Below, in pieces: positions 36,487 to 45,229 of a DNA stretch of 64,000 nt. Within the stretch, counting starts at the first letter, position 1; every line of letters starts with the position of its first letter. Below the pieces are notes generated by a model that saw nothing but the letters and a program-made list of their open reading frames with translations, did no database searches and was not told the DNA's origin. A program made the position numbers and the translations under genes. This stretch comes from CAZJRB01 sp964547995 (GTDB taxonomy: Bacteria > Planctomycetota > Planctomycetia > Pirellulales > Thermoguttaceae), in assembly GCA_964547995.1 (NCBI GenBank), contig CAZJRB010000002.1:81339-145338 (forward strand), in the 5' to 3' direction.

Positions 36487-36540
36487 GCGTCACCATCGCA
36501 GAGTGCGGGAACGGGGGGTGTCCGGCGGAAACGAGCCGTT

Positions 36541-37224
36541 TCAGTCATCGTGGTACGGCAGGTTGTGGATCAACGCATCGAACGCCAGGCGTACGACGCG
36601 ATAGCGGAAGCGGTAAAGCCCGCCGAAGAGAAACGGTTCCCACAGGAGTTGGCATGCCTGGAACATCTGAAACACCTGGCCCCGAACCGACGGCTTCTCG
36701 CTTGGTACAACGCAGGTGCGCAATACCCAGAAGAGGACGGCCAGACCGATCAGCCCGAGGATGACGAAGATCACCCCGAGGACGAGCAGCACTTTGCCGC
36801 CGGCGAGCTCGACGTCGAACTCGACTTGCGTTCGATCGTGTCCGACGGGCCGGAAGCGGAGTTCACCGCGGCGGACGCACTGGCCCATGCCCCCGCGGGT
36901 AGACGGGCGGGAAACGCCCTCGAAAGAAATCCGGTCATCCGTTTTATCGAGGATTTTCAGCGGGGTGATCGGCGCGGCGGTTTCCTTGACGAGGACGGAC
37001 ACCGCCCTGGCCGCCAGCTCTTCCGGCCGGCCCTCGATCTCGACGCTGCCGGAAACACCCGGCTGTCGTTCGGCTTCGCTGAAGTCAAACCGGTCGGCGA
37101 CGGGTTGCTTGTCGGCTTTGGTCGCCCACATAAAGAACAGCAAGGCACTAAGCCAAAGAACGACCCCGGCTGTGGTGATCGAATAAAGGACCAGTTGTGC
37201 GGTTTCGATACTCATGGACATCAT
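36541..37224 (-). CDS. Two-TM membrane protein, unknown
   Basis: About 227 residues from the ATG at 37224 (other ATGs at 37221 and 37215; none has a clear ribosome binding site). TM1 about 8-30, then a beta-rich region about 40-135 ('GSVEIEGRPEELAARAVSVL', 'TQVEFDVEL'), TM2 about 138-165 ('LLVLGVIFVILGLIGLAVLFWVL'), and a helical end. No family recognised. A longer in-frame extension upstream is non-conserved looking and rejected. Confidence 0.6.
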   Translation of the reverse strand: MMSMSIETAQLVLYSITTAGVVLWLSALLFFMWATKADKQPVADRFDFSEAERQPGVSGSVEIEGRPEELAARAVSVLVKETAAPITPLKILDKTDDRISFEGVSRPSTRGGMGQCVRRGELRFRPVGHDRTQVEFDVELAGGKVLLVLGVIFVILGLIGLAVLFWVLRTCVVPSEKPSVRGQVFQMFQACQLLWEPFLFGGLYRFRYRVVRLAFDALIHNLPYHDD

Positions 37225-37774
37225 CCGAAAGATTGTCGAGTTGGTTGAAGTGTGGTCGATTGCGCGAAAGTTGTCAAGCAACGTGTCCAAAGTGGCAGGC
37301 ACACGGACACGGAGTGTCCCTGCGACCTTTCTTGCCACCCCGCCAAACGGCATGTGTAATACCGCTCGTACTTGACCACCCGGCCGGCAGCGGCCACAAT
37401 AATCACGCTTGCAGAATTGCTTAACGTGCTTTGGCGAAACCGGGCGTGAAACGGATCTGGGGGCTTGCCGTGGCGCCGGGAATGAACGAAGGTGTCACGG
37501 GAAACATGGTCCGGACGGTGTTTGCGTGCGAGTTGTTGTTCCCGCCGGAAAGATAAGCGGCGGCGCTCGGTGCGGCTTTCATGCTATACTTTGTTTTGGG
37601 CATTTCCGTCTCAATGGCCTATGGCGGCATAACACGACAGGGGGGGTAAATCTTGTCTGTTTGCCCGGGCCTGTTCCTGCTGCTCCCCCTTGCAATTTCC
37701 CGGCAATTTCGCCATAATATTTGTTTGGTTTAGCTCTCAGGCAGGACAGAGAAGGCAGCCCTGCGGGGAGACCG
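37225..37774. other. 550-base intergenic region
   Basis: Contains a family H-like hairpin GGACAC-GGA-GTGTCC (37305-37319) preceded by 'AAAGTGGCAGGCACA', the promoter of the next kinase (37690-37718), and otherwise nothing coding that I can support. Confidence 0.5.
37690..37718 (+). promoter_or_regulatory. Sigma-70-type promoter, kinase 1
   Basis: TTGCAA - 17 bases - CATAAT, 57 bases before the ATG at 37775. Identical boxes and spacing precede the second kinase at 40233-40261. Confidence 0.65.
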
Positions 37775-40219
37775 ATGCCGGACACTTTCGATCCTTATCA
37801 CAAATGGCTTGGCATTCCGCCGGAGGAACAGCCGCCGGACTACTATCGGCTGTTGGGGATCAAGCTCTTCGAGGAAGATGTCGATGTGATCGAAGCGGCT
37901 GCCGATCAACGGATGGCCCATGTACACACCTACCAGCACGGGAAATACGGGGAAAGCTGCCACATACTGCTGACCAAGCTATCCAGTGCCAGGGTTTGCC
38001 TGCTCAATCCGCTGAAGAAAGCCGCCTACGACAGGATGCTCCGGCAGAAGGCAACTCTCGAAACCGAGAAATCGCTGCCCCCTAAAGCCAAGAAACCCGC
38101 GCGAAGGCGGCGCAGATCGGCCGGCCAGGCGAGCAGTCCTCCTCCCGCTCCTCCGCCCTTGGTGGAGGAGGAATCGGACGACAGCTCGAGCACCCAAACG
38201 ATCCTGAAACGTCTGGGTGAATACGAGTTGATTGAGAAGCTGGGCGCCGGCGGCATGGGGGCGGTCTACAAGGCACAACATATCAAGCTCCGCCGCGAGG
38301 TTGCCCTGAAGGTGCTGGCAAAAGACCGCCTCGGGAACCGGCGGGCGATCGCGCGGTTTGAGCGCGAGATGGCGGCCGTCGGTGCGATGGATCATCCCAA
38401 TGTCGTCCGCGCTCACGACGCCCGGGAAATCAAGGGGACGCGCATCCTCGTGATGGAATATGTCAAAGGGTTGGACCTGACGGAGTTGTGCCAGCGTTCG
38501 GGCCCGTTGAGCGTCGCCAATGCATGTGAAATCGCGCGCCAAGCGGCCTTGGGATTGCAGGCCGCCCACGAACAGAGGCTGGTCCACCGCGATGTCAAAC
38601 CATCGAACCTGATGCTGAACCCGGAGGGCCGGGTCAAACTGCTCGACTTGGGCCTGGCGCGACAAGCGGACGAAAAATCGGTGAGTGAAGTGACGGCGAC
38701 GGAACAGGCCGTCGGCACCCCCGATTACATGGCCCCCGAACAGATCTCCGAGAGCGAGAACATGGACATCCGCTCGGATGTCTACGGCCTGGGATGCACC
38801 TTGTACAAACTGCTCGCCGGTCACGCGCCTTTCAGCGGCAAGAAGTACAAGAGCACATTTGACAAGCTGACGGCCCACGTGCGGGAACCGGTGCCGCCGA
38901 TTGACCGAATCCGCGTGGATGTTCCCGGGGAGTTGGCTGCCGTCATCAATCGCATGTTGGCCAAAAAACCGGCCGATCGGTTCTCCATTCCAGCCGAGGT
39001 AGCCGATGCGCTCGGCCCGTTTACCTCCGATAGCGACCTGCCGGCCCTGTTGGCAACTGCCGAGGGCAGGGCCGTGCCGCCGACCGGGCAGCGAAAATCG
39101 CTTTCCGGGACCGACGACATGTATCGTTCCGCCACGGCTGGAACCCGGTCGGGCGAACAGCCCGGCGGGAAGCAGATTCTCGCTTCGCGCAAGTGGCTAA
39201 CCATCGTCGGCGTGGTTGTGCTGGTCGTCTTGGCGGGCCTATTCGCCTGGACGCGTATGCCGGGCAAATCCCCCCGTATTTCTCCGTCTGTTTCTCCGCC
39301 TGTGCCGACAAGACATTGGGATCCGGCCTCGGTGGAGCCTCGCGGAATCTTGGAGGGCCACAAGGGCACGGTCCGGTCGGTTGCCTTCAGCCCCGATGGA
39401 TCGATCCTGGCCACGGGGAGTTACGACAGGACGTTGAAACTCTGGAATGTGTTCACCGGGCAGCTCCGAAAATCGCTCGAAGGAAATCCGGAGGGCGTGG
39501 TATCCGTCGCGATTAGCCCGGACGGCTCGACCATAGCCGCAGCAGGTTATGAAAGGATGGTCAGACTCTGGAACTTGGATGAAGACCAGCCTCAAAAGGT
39601 GCTCGATGGCCACAGGGACCAGGTGTTCTCCGTCGCCTTCAGCCCGGATGGGAAAACCCTGGCCTCGGGAAGCGTAGACCGGACGATCATTCTCTGGGAC
39701 GCGGCCTCTGGAAAACGCCGAAACACACTCGAAGGCCACGGCGGAATGGTAAATTGCGTTGCCTTCAGCCCGGACGGCAAGACTTTGGCGTCGGCGAGCG
39801 AAGACAAAACGGTGATTCTCTGGAACACGAGTTCCGGACGCCCTCGAAAAACCCTCAAGGGGCACACATCTCCTCTGACGTCCGTGGACTTCAGCCCCGA
39901 CGGCTCAATGGCGGTTGCCGGAAGCGTGGACGGCTCGGTGGTACTTTGGAACACCGCGACGGGGGAGATCCTGCGGACGCTGAAAGGGCACACAGGTAGC
40001 GTGACTTCCGTCGCTTTCAATCCGGACGGTTGCATGATTGCCTCGGCGAGTGACGACAAGACGGCGAGACTCTGGAACGCAGCTTCCGGAGAGCTTCAGA
40101 AAACACTTGAGGATCACAAGGCTTGGGTTTGCTACGTCGATTTCAGTCCGGACGGCTCGACCTTGGCGACGGCGAGCAAGGACAAGACGGTGAAGCTCTG
40201 GGTGTTTGCCACCAAGTAG
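37775..40219 (+). CDS. Ser/Thr protein kinase with planctomycete N-terminal domain and seven WD40 repeats
   Basis: 814 residues. N-terminal module about 5-95 ('FDPYHKWLGIPPEEQPPDYY' start, 'KKAAYDRML' end), a J-domain-like unit typical of planctomycetal kinases. Basic/proline linker, then the Hanks kinase about 145-410 with P-loop 'GAGGMGAVYKA', 'VALKVL' Lys, 'HRDVKPSN' (D273), 'LLDLGLA' (DLG instead of DFG) and 'GTPDYMAPEQ'. TM about 472-491. C-terminal seven WD40 blades (about 515-814; each 'VAFSPDGKTLASGS..'), i.e. a closed propeller outside the membrane. A transmembrane receptor kinase of the PknB class; ATG at 37775 follows GGGGAG. Confidence 0.93.
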   Translation: MPDTFDPYHKWLGIPPEEQPPDYYRLLGIKLFEEDVDVIEAAADQRMAHVHTYQHGKYGESCHILLTKLSSARVCLLNPLKKAAYDRMLRQKATLETEKSLPPKAKKPARRRRRSAGQASSPPPAPPPLVEEESDDSSSTQTILKRLGEYELIEKLGAGGMGAVYKAQHIKLRREVALKVLAKDRLGNRRAIARFEREMAAVGAMDHPNVVRAHDAREIKGTRILVMEYVKGLDLTELCQRSGPLSVANACEIARQAALGLQAAHEQRLVHRDVKPSNLMLNPEGRVKLLDLGLARQADEKSVSEVTATEQAVGTPDYMAPEQISESENMDIRSDVYGLGCTLYKLLAGHAPFSGKKYKSTFDKLTAHVREPVPPIDRIRVDVPGELAAVINRMLAKKPADRFSIPAEVADALGPFTSDSDLPALLATAEGRAVPPTGQRKSLSGTDDMYRSATAGTRSGEQPGGKQILASRKWLTIVGVVVLVVLAGLFAWTRMPGKSPRISPSVSPPVPTRHWDPASVEPRGILEGHKGTVRSVAFSPDGSILATGSYDRTLKLWNVFTGQLRKSLEGNPEGVVSVAISPDGSTIAAAGYERMVRLWNLDEDQPQKVLDGHRDQVFSVAFSPDGKTLASGSVDRTIILWDAASGKRRNTLEGHGGMVNCVAFSPDGKTLASASEDKTVILWNTSSGRPRKTLKGHTSPLTSVDFSPDGSMAVAGSVDGSVVLWNTATGEILRTLKGHTGSVTSVAFNPDGCMIASASDDKTARLWNAASGELQKTLEDHKAWVCYVDFSPDGSTLATASKDKTVKLWVFATK

Positions 40220-40232
40220 AGTCAACCGCCCC

Positions 40233-40261
40233 TTGCAATTGCCCGCCGGATTAGTCATAAT
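40233..40261 (+). promoter_or_regulatory. Sigma-70-type promoter, kinase 2
   Basis: TTGCAA - 17 bases - CATAAT, 72 bases before the ATG at 40333. Same boxes and spacing as 37690-37718, within a partly conserved flank (CCCCTTGCAATT). Confidence 0.65.
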
Positions 40262-40332
40262 GCCTCTCCTGCAAACCGCTCCCATTCGGGGGAGCGGTGG
40301 GCGCGTCCATGGCCTTGACCGCGAGGACATCC

Positions 40333-41856
40333 ATGCCCGAGGCGTTTGATCCGTATCACAAATGGTTGGGGATTCCCCCCGAGGAACAGCCGCCGAATTA
40401 CTACCGGTTGTTGGCGGTCAAGCTCTTCGAGGATGATCCGGATGTGATCGATTCGGCCGCGGACCAGCGAATGTCGCACTTGCAGCGTCTTGAGAACGGT
40501 CCGTATTCCCAACAGTGCCTGCAACTGCTTGCCGAGGTTTCCAACGCCCGGGTGTCTCTCCTGGACCCGGACACCCGAGTTGCTTACGACGAGAAGCTCC
40601 GCCAGCGCAGCGCAACCGTGGCGATGCCGCCCCGCACGACGACGCCGTCCGGCCTTGCGATGCCGCCCCGCACGGACAAACCGCCCGAGTATCCCGAGTA
40701 TGCGGAGGAGACTTCGGAGACGACGGACTTCGCGCCGGACGAATCTGCGGGCGAGCATTCTACCACAATGACGCTCCGACGGCTCGGGGAGTACCAGTTG
40801 CTCGAGAAGCTCGGCCAGGGCGGGATGGGCTCGATCTACAAGGCGGTGCAAATCAATCTGCGCCGTGAGGTTGCCGTAAAAGTAATACGGGAAGGGCGGC
40901 TCGACGACCCCCGGGCACTCGCTCGGTTCGAGCGCGAGATGGCGGCCGTCGGTTCCCTCGATCATCCCAACATCGTCCGTGCCCACGACGCCCGGGAAAT
41001 CGAAGGGACGCGCTTCCTGGTGATGGAGTACGTCGACGGTTTGAACTTGACGGAGGTGATCATAAGCAGCGGCTCGCTGTCGGTCGCCGATGCCTGCAAG
41101 CTGATTTGTCAGGCAGCCGTCGGCCTGCAAGCAGCCCATGAGCACGGGTTGGTCCACCGCGATATCAAACCGTCGAACTTGATGCTCAACAGGGAAGGAC
41201 AGATCAAGATACTTGACTTGGGGCTTGCACGATTCCAAAAAGACGAGGAATCGCGGCAAATTGAAGTAACGGGCACCAATGAAATGGTGGGAACGCCCGA
41301 TTATGTGGCGCCGGAACAGATTGCCGAGACCCGAACGGTGGACATCCGTGCGGACATTTACAGCCTCGGCTGCACGCTGTACGCGCTCTTGGTCGGGCAT
41401 CCGCCGTTCCGGGGGCCGCAGTACCGCAGCAAGTTCGACAAGATCACGGCACACGTCAAGGATCCCGTCCCGCCGATCAGCCAGTTCCGGCTCGATGTCC
41501 CCGAACCGCTGGTCGGGGCCCTCGATCGAATGTTGGCCAAAGAGCCGGAGGACCGGTTTTCTGTGCCGGCCGAAGTGGCCGGTGCGCTGGGACCGTTCAC
41601 CCGTGGGAGTGATCTGCGGCGATTGCTCGCCACTGTTGAGGGGAAAACAGCGGCCGGGACGCCGCAATCGCTTCACGGCACCGACGAAATGCAATCCTCC
41701 GCAATGAGTGGGACGAAAACGGACAAGCAGCCTGTCAAGAAGGCGCCCGTTGGAGCGGTGCCCGGGGCCACGAAGGCGTTCCGGATGGTGCCCCTGATCA
41801 TCACTCTTGTGGCGGCGGCGATCTTGACGTTGATCATCGGGCTGGTTCTTCGTTGA
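40333..41856 (+). CDS. Ser/Thr protein kinase, tail-anchored, same N-terminal domain
   Basis: 507 residues, a close paralogue of the upstream kinase for the first 430 residues: 'EAFDPYHKWLGIPPEEQPP' module, P-loop 'GQGGMGSIYKA', 'HRDIKPSNLML' (D277), 'GTPDYVAPEQIAE'. The C-terminus has a single TM (about 485-507) and no sensor domain, so it is anchored with the kinase in the cytoplasm. Start at ATG 40333 by alignment with kinase 1; 'GAGGACATCC' upstream. Probably arose by tandem duplication and loss or gain of the WD40 part. Confidence 0.92.
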   Translation: MPEAFDPYHKWLGIPPEEQPPNYYRLLAVKLFEDDPDVIDSAADQRMSHLQRLENGPYSQQCLQLLAEVSNARVSLLDPDTRVAYDEKLRQRSATVAMPPRTTTPSGLAMPPRTDKPPEYPEYAEETSETTDFAPDESAGEHSTTMTLRRLGEYQLLEKLGQGGMGSIYKAVQINLRREVAVKVIREGRLDDPRALARFEREMAAVGSLDHPNIVRAHDAREIEGTRFLVMEYVDGLNLTEVIISSGSLSVADACKLICQAAVGLQAAHEHGLVHRDIKPSNLMLNREGQIKILDLGLARFQKDEESRQIEVTGTNEMVGTPDYVAPEQIAETRTVDIRADIYSLGCTLYALLVGHPPFRGPQYRSKFDKITAHVKDPVPPISQFRLDVPEPLVGALDRMLAKEPEDRFSVPAEVAGALGPFTRGSDLRRLLATVEGKTAAGTPQSLHGTDEMQSSAMSGTKTDKQPVKKAPVGAVPGATKAFRMVPLIITLVAAAILTLIIGLVLR

Positions 41857-42046
41857 TGGGAACCGGTGTTTCTTACGGTTCTTTTGGGCCCCTTGCAATC
41901 CACCCATCCGTCGGCCGTTTTGCCGCCGACACGACGATGGTCGCGTCGAACCCGTCTTGACGGCCGAAGCTGGCCTTGTGCTGCTGGCGGGATATAATGT
42001 CATAATGACTGATCTGTGGAAACACAACTCCAGGAGAACGTGACCG

Positions 42047-42382
42047 ATGGCTATTACACTCACCGAGGCGGCGGCAGCGGAAATCAAGCAGGTTATGGAG
42101 AGCCAGAAGCTGGAGGAAGGGGCGGTATTGCGGATGGGTATTGCCGGGGGTGGCTGTGCCGGGGTGCAGTACGAGTTGGGGTTCACCACCGACTTCGATG
42201 CGAGTGTCGATGCCCGGTACGAACAGCACGGCGTGCCGGTGGTGACGACGAAAAAGATGGCGTTGTTCCTCGACGGAACGTCGATCGACTTCCAGAAGAC
42301 TCCTTACGGCAGCGGCTTCGCGATTGAGAACCCGAACGTGCCGAAGGGCGGCATGTGCCCGGGCTGCGGCGGAGCACATTAA
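42047..42382 (+). CDS. HesB/IscA-type iron-sulfur insertion protein
   Basis: 111 residues. A-type carrier fold: 'AITLTEAAAAEIKQVM', 'GIAGGGCAGVQYEL' (C37), 'IENPNVPKGGMCPGCGGAH' (C104, C107). The usual C-terminal C-x-C is C-x2-C here. Such proteins deliver Fe-S clusters to apoproteins. Preceded by TATAAT (41993-41998) without a clear -35. No isc/suf genes in the window. Confidence 0.9.
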   Translation: MAITLTEAAAAEIKQVMESQKLEEGAVLRMGIAGGGCAGVQYELGFTTDFDASVDARYEQHGVPVVTTKKMALFLDGTSIDFQKTPYGSGFAIENPNVPKGGMCPGCGGAH

Positions 42383-42670
42383 GGCAACTAAACGAAACCG
42401 ATGTAACGATGGTTGTCAATAGGGGCTGGGGGGGTGATGACCCCAAGGGTCCTCAGGGGTTGGTTAACCCGTGAGGTTCGGGACGTCGGTTGATATTCAG
42501 GGCCGTAGGGCTTGCCGGTGGTCCAGACGTCAAACACTTGGTACGGCAGCTTACGCACGGTAAGCCAGCCTGAAGGGCGGCGGGAGTCAGTGACGGTGTC
42601 AATAGCGGCCGCGCCGGGGGAGGGAGAATCGACGTAACATATTGTTCTTAAAAACGGTTCGGAACGGTTT
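42383..42670. other. 288-base GC-rich intergenic region with strong hairpins; possible structured RNA
   Basis: Hairpin CCTCA-G-GGGTT-GGTT-AACCC-G-TGAGG at 42451-42476 (ten paired bases with a symmetric G:G), preceded by GGGG-TGATGA-CCCC (42431-42444), and later GCTTAC-GCACG-GTAAGC near 42550-42570. No open frame is convincing. It lies just before tRNA-Ala. Candidate non-coding RNA or leader; unproved. Confidence 0.35.
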
Positions 42671-42743
42671 GGGGACGTAGCTCAATTGGGAGAGCACCGG
42701 CTTTGCAAGCCGGGGGTTGGCGGTTCGAGCCCGCTCGTCTCCA
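42671..42743 (+). tRNA. tRNA-Ala (anticodon TGC)
   Basis: 73 bases: acceptor GGGGACG pairs with CGTCTCC (one G-T), D arm 'TAGCTCAATTGGGAGAGCA', anticodon stem CCGGC/GCCGG with loop TTTGCAA (anticodon TGC), T arm 'GGCGGTTCGAGCCCGCT', discriminator A. CCA is not encoded. Mobile-element remnants start directly after it, as expected of a tRNA insertion hotspot. Confidence 0.95.
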
Positions 42744-42828
42744 CTAACGGCCACTTTCGACGAAATGTCGGGCGGTCATCTTTGCCGAATTCAGGCGATT
42801 GTCCGATAATTGTCCGATAAGACATCCC

Positions 42829-43026
42829 GATGTGGTCAAAGATCGCATGGAACGAGCCGGCATGCGCTGGACGGTGGAAGGTGCCCAAGCTATGCTGGAC
42901 CTACGTAGTACATACGTGAATAATCAATGGGAAGAGTTTCAGGGCTATCGAATCGCTCAAAACACCCAACGCCTCTACCCACACCGGGAACTTTTAGCCA
43001 ACATCAAATGGCCGCTCGCAGCGTAG
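42829..43026 (+). pseudogene. ISKra4-family transposase, 3' fragment
   Basis: About 65 codons with the family's C-terminal pattern: 'VVKDRMERAGMRW', 'GAQAMLDLR', 'LYPHRELL', 'WPLAA' then TAG. The catalytic part is missing. Just upstream is an 11-base tandem duplication (ATTGTCCGATA at 42798-42808 and 42809-42819). It lies between tRNA-Ala and the RAYT element. Confidence 0.75.
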
Positions 43027-43063
43027 CGGACGACCGGTTACACCCAAATGAAAAAATGAAAAA

Positions 43064-43651
43064 GAAAGCGACGACGAGTCATCACACTCCAAAAGTTGGC
43101 CGCACGCACCATTGCACAGACTGCTCGGCATGGGAACGTACATCGTCACGGCGGGAACGCTGAAAAAGGAACACTTCTTCCGCGATGCGGCAATGCTCGA
43201 CTTGCTCGAAACGGACTTGCTCGCAAAGGCACAAGCGTACCAGTGGCAACTGGAGGCCTGGGCGGTCTTCTCCAATCACTACCATTTCGTGGGACACGCT
43301 CTGGAGGATGCCGGAACCTTAAGACCGCTGCTGTCACACCTGCACGCAGACACCGCAAGGGAAGTGAACCGGCGGGACGACAAGCCGGGACGGCAGGTCT
43401 GGTACAACTTCTGGGAAACGGCGCTGACGTACGAGAAGTCGTACCTTGCCCGGCTCAATTACGTACATCAGAACGCGGTCAAACACGGGCTCGTGCCTGT
43501 GGCAAACCAATATCGCTGGTGCTCCGCACCGTGGTTCGAGAGGTCGGCCACGCCGGCCCAAATCAAGACGATTTACAGCTTCAAGACGGACAATATCCGC
43601 GTCGTCGATGATTTCGATGTCCTTGGAGTGCGGTGACTCGTCACCGCTTTT
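43064..43651 (+). mobile_element. RAYT unit bracketed by inverted repeats
   Basis: Left end 43064-43092 and right end 43623-43651 are inverted repeats matching at 24 of 29 positions. Each has an internal palindrome (TGACGAGTCA in the right one; ACGAGT in the left, less perfect). The transposase gene's stop codon lies inside the right repeat. This is the arrangement described for REP-associated tyrosine transposases flanked by their REP sequences. Confidence 0.8.
43130..43636 (+). CDS. REP-associated tyrosine transposase (RAYT, Y1 HUH family)
   Basis: 168 residues from the ATG at 43130 ('MGTYIVTAGTLKKEHFF'). HUH-type motif is 'FSNHYHFVGH' (H50-Y-H52) and the catalytic tyrosine is likely Y111 in 'YVHQNAVKHG'; 'QYRWCSAPWF' is a family C-terminal motif. 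RAYTs nick single-stranded DNA at a 5' GTAG near a hairpin and are thought to spread REP repeats; they usually stay as single-copy domesticated genes. A longer frame from an upstream TTG (43112) is unlikely. Intact by sequence. Confidence 0.88.
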   Translation: MGTYIVTAGTLKKEHFFRDAAMLDLLETDLLAKAQAYQWQLEAWAVFSNHYHFVGHALEDAGTLRPLLSHLHADTAREVNRRDDKPGRQVWYNFWETALTYEKSYLARLNYVHQNAVKHGLVPVANQYRWCSAPWFERSATPAQIKTIYSFKTDNIRVVDDFDVLGVR

Positions 43652-43697
43652 TCTTTCCCTCTCGCGATTTCTTGCGAAAGGCATTAACACTTGTATA

Positions 43698-43757
43698 GGG
43701 ACGAACCGCGTGAATTACGGCGGAAGCTGGAACAACCCGCCGAGGAACTGCCGGGCA
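43698..43757 (+). pseudogene. C-terminal scrap of FGE/C-type-lectin-like protein (DGR-target signature)
   Basis: Translates to 'GTNRVNYGGSWNNPPRNCRA', matching the recurrent C-terminal motif GGSWNN..NCR of formylglycine-type lectin proteins, including many diversity-generating retroelement targets. No upstream domain and no reverse transcriptase are nearby. The following codons no longer fit the motif, so it is degenerate. Confidence 0.5.
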
Positions 43758-44026
43758 CCGCCCGGGGCGAACCCGAGAAGCACGGGCGGGGTTGGTAGCC
43801 GCTGGCGGCGAAGACTCCGCCCATGCGTTTTTCTCCGCCCGCTTCCTTCCTCCTTCCGGTGGGCCTTCCAACCCGGGGGTTGTGGAACAAATAAGTGGCC
43901 GGTTTCAGGAGATGTGTGGCCATACGACCTCGCAGCCGGTATACTGTCTTTGACGTGGGAGGCAACGCCGGACAGAGATGCGTCCGTATCCGAGGGGCAT
44001 AGGCAGGCAAAACGAAAGGCACCCCC
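43758..44026. other. Intergenic region before the rhamnose operon
   Basis: Pyrimidine-rich ('CGCTTCCTTCCTCCTTCCGG') then TATACT (43940-43945) without a good -35. It probably holds the promoter of the transporter operon. No coding feature supported. Confidence 0.35.
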
Positions 44027-45229
44027 GTGCAGACAAATCCCTTTCTTGGTGTTGCGATCCATGGAGTCGGCGCACTTTCCGCCGCGAGTTGCTACACCCC
44101 GCAGAAGCAAACGAAGCTCTGGGCGTGGGAGGTCTACTGGATTTCCCAGGCGACCTGCGCGTGGCTGATCCTGCCGATCGTCTTCGCGTTTCTGACGATT
44201 CCCAACTACCTCGATGTTCTGGTGGAATGTCCCAAGGAAGTGATGTTGAAGTCGTTCCTCTTGGGCGTCGTCTATGGCTTTGGCGGGATGTCGTTCGGTC
44301 TGGGGATCCGCTACATCGGTTTTTCGTTGAACTATGCCATCGCGATCGGCATCTCCGCCGGACTGGGGACGATGGCCCCGCTCATCTGGCATCCCAACGA
44401 GGGGTTTGCCTGGAAAATCGGCGAAAAGTTCAGCGACCCGGCGGGGCTGATCGTTTTGGCGGGGATATTGCTCTCCTGGGTCGGGATTGTCATCTGCGGC
44501 TGGGCTGGTGCGCTGCGGGAGAAGGCCGGCGGTGATGCGCCGCAGAGATACTCGTTTCGCCTGGGTGTGCCGCTGGCGGTGTTTGCGGGGATTCTTTCCG
44601 CGGTGTTCAACTACGCCCTGCTGGCCGGGGAGCCGCTGAAAGAAGCCGCCGACGGTCTGGGCGAGTGGGACCTGCTGACGATGAATGCCATCTACCCGTT
44701 CTCAAACGGCGGGGCCTGGGTCACCAACTTCGTCCTGTGTATGATCCTGATTGCCCGCAACAAGACGGGCTCGCATTTTCTCCGGCTTCCCGGACAAAAC
44801 GGCTCCGGCATGTTGGCATTTTATTACCTCATGGCACTGCTGAGCGGGGCGTTCTGGTACTTCCAGTTCTTCTTCTACGGTATAGGGCAGGCCTTCATCG
44901 GCGAGCGGTACGAGTTTACCAGTTGGGCGCTGCACATGGCCATGCTGATCCTCTTCAGCAACCTCTATGGCTGGCTCTTCCGCGAATGGGAGGGGGCCGA
45001 CAAAACACCGAAGAGGATACTTCATGCAGGGATGCTGATCATCGTGGCTGCCTGCATCGTGATGGCCTACGGAAACCATCGTGGCAAGAAGGACGATCCT
45101 CAGCCCGAGCTGCAACCCCCGGAGGCGGTTGTCTACCGTCTCGACTCGCGCAGGGTCGACCAGCGTCCTTTCTTACAACCCGCCGGAAATGAAACGAACG
45201 CGAGGGAATCCGATCATGGGGATGTTTGA
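44027..45229 (+). CDS. rhaT: L-rhamnose/proton symporter family transporter (RhaT-type)
   Basis: 400 residues with about ten TM segments in the DMT-related RhaT layout: 'NPFLGVAIHGVGALSAASCYTPQKQTKLWAWEVYWIS' at the start is typical of RhaT ('FxGAxxHxxGGLxxGSFYxPxKKxKxWxWE'), plus 'SLNYAIAIGISAGLGTM'. GTG start. The C-terminus has about 45 extra polar residues after the last TM and overlaps the next gene by 14 bases. Imports rhamnose or a related 6-deoxy sugar. First gene of a four-gene operon. Confidence 0.88.
   Translation: MQTNPFLGVAIHGVGALSAASCYTPQKQTKLWAWEVYWISQATCAWLILPIVFAFLTIPNYLDVLVECPKEVMLKSFLLGVVYGFGGMSFGLGIRYIGFSLNYAIAIGISAGLGTMAPLIWHPNEGFAWKIGEKFSDPAGLIVLAGILLSWVGIVICGWAGALREKAGGDAPQRYSFRLGVPLAVFAGILSAVFNYALLAGEPLKEAADGLGEWDLLTMNAIYPFSNGGAWVTNFVLCMILIARNKTGSHFLRLPGQNGSGMLAFYYLMALLSGAFWYFQFFFYGIGQAFIGERYEFTSWALHMAMLILFSNLYGWLFREWEGADKTPKRILHAGMLIIVAACIVMAYGNHRGKKDDPQPELQPPEAVVYRLDSRRVDQRPFLQPAGNETNARESDHGDV

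Noticed and set aside
40255..42189. Long minus-strand open frame opposite kinase 2
   Set aside because: Shadow caused by high GC at third positions; the kinase motifs are on the plus strand.
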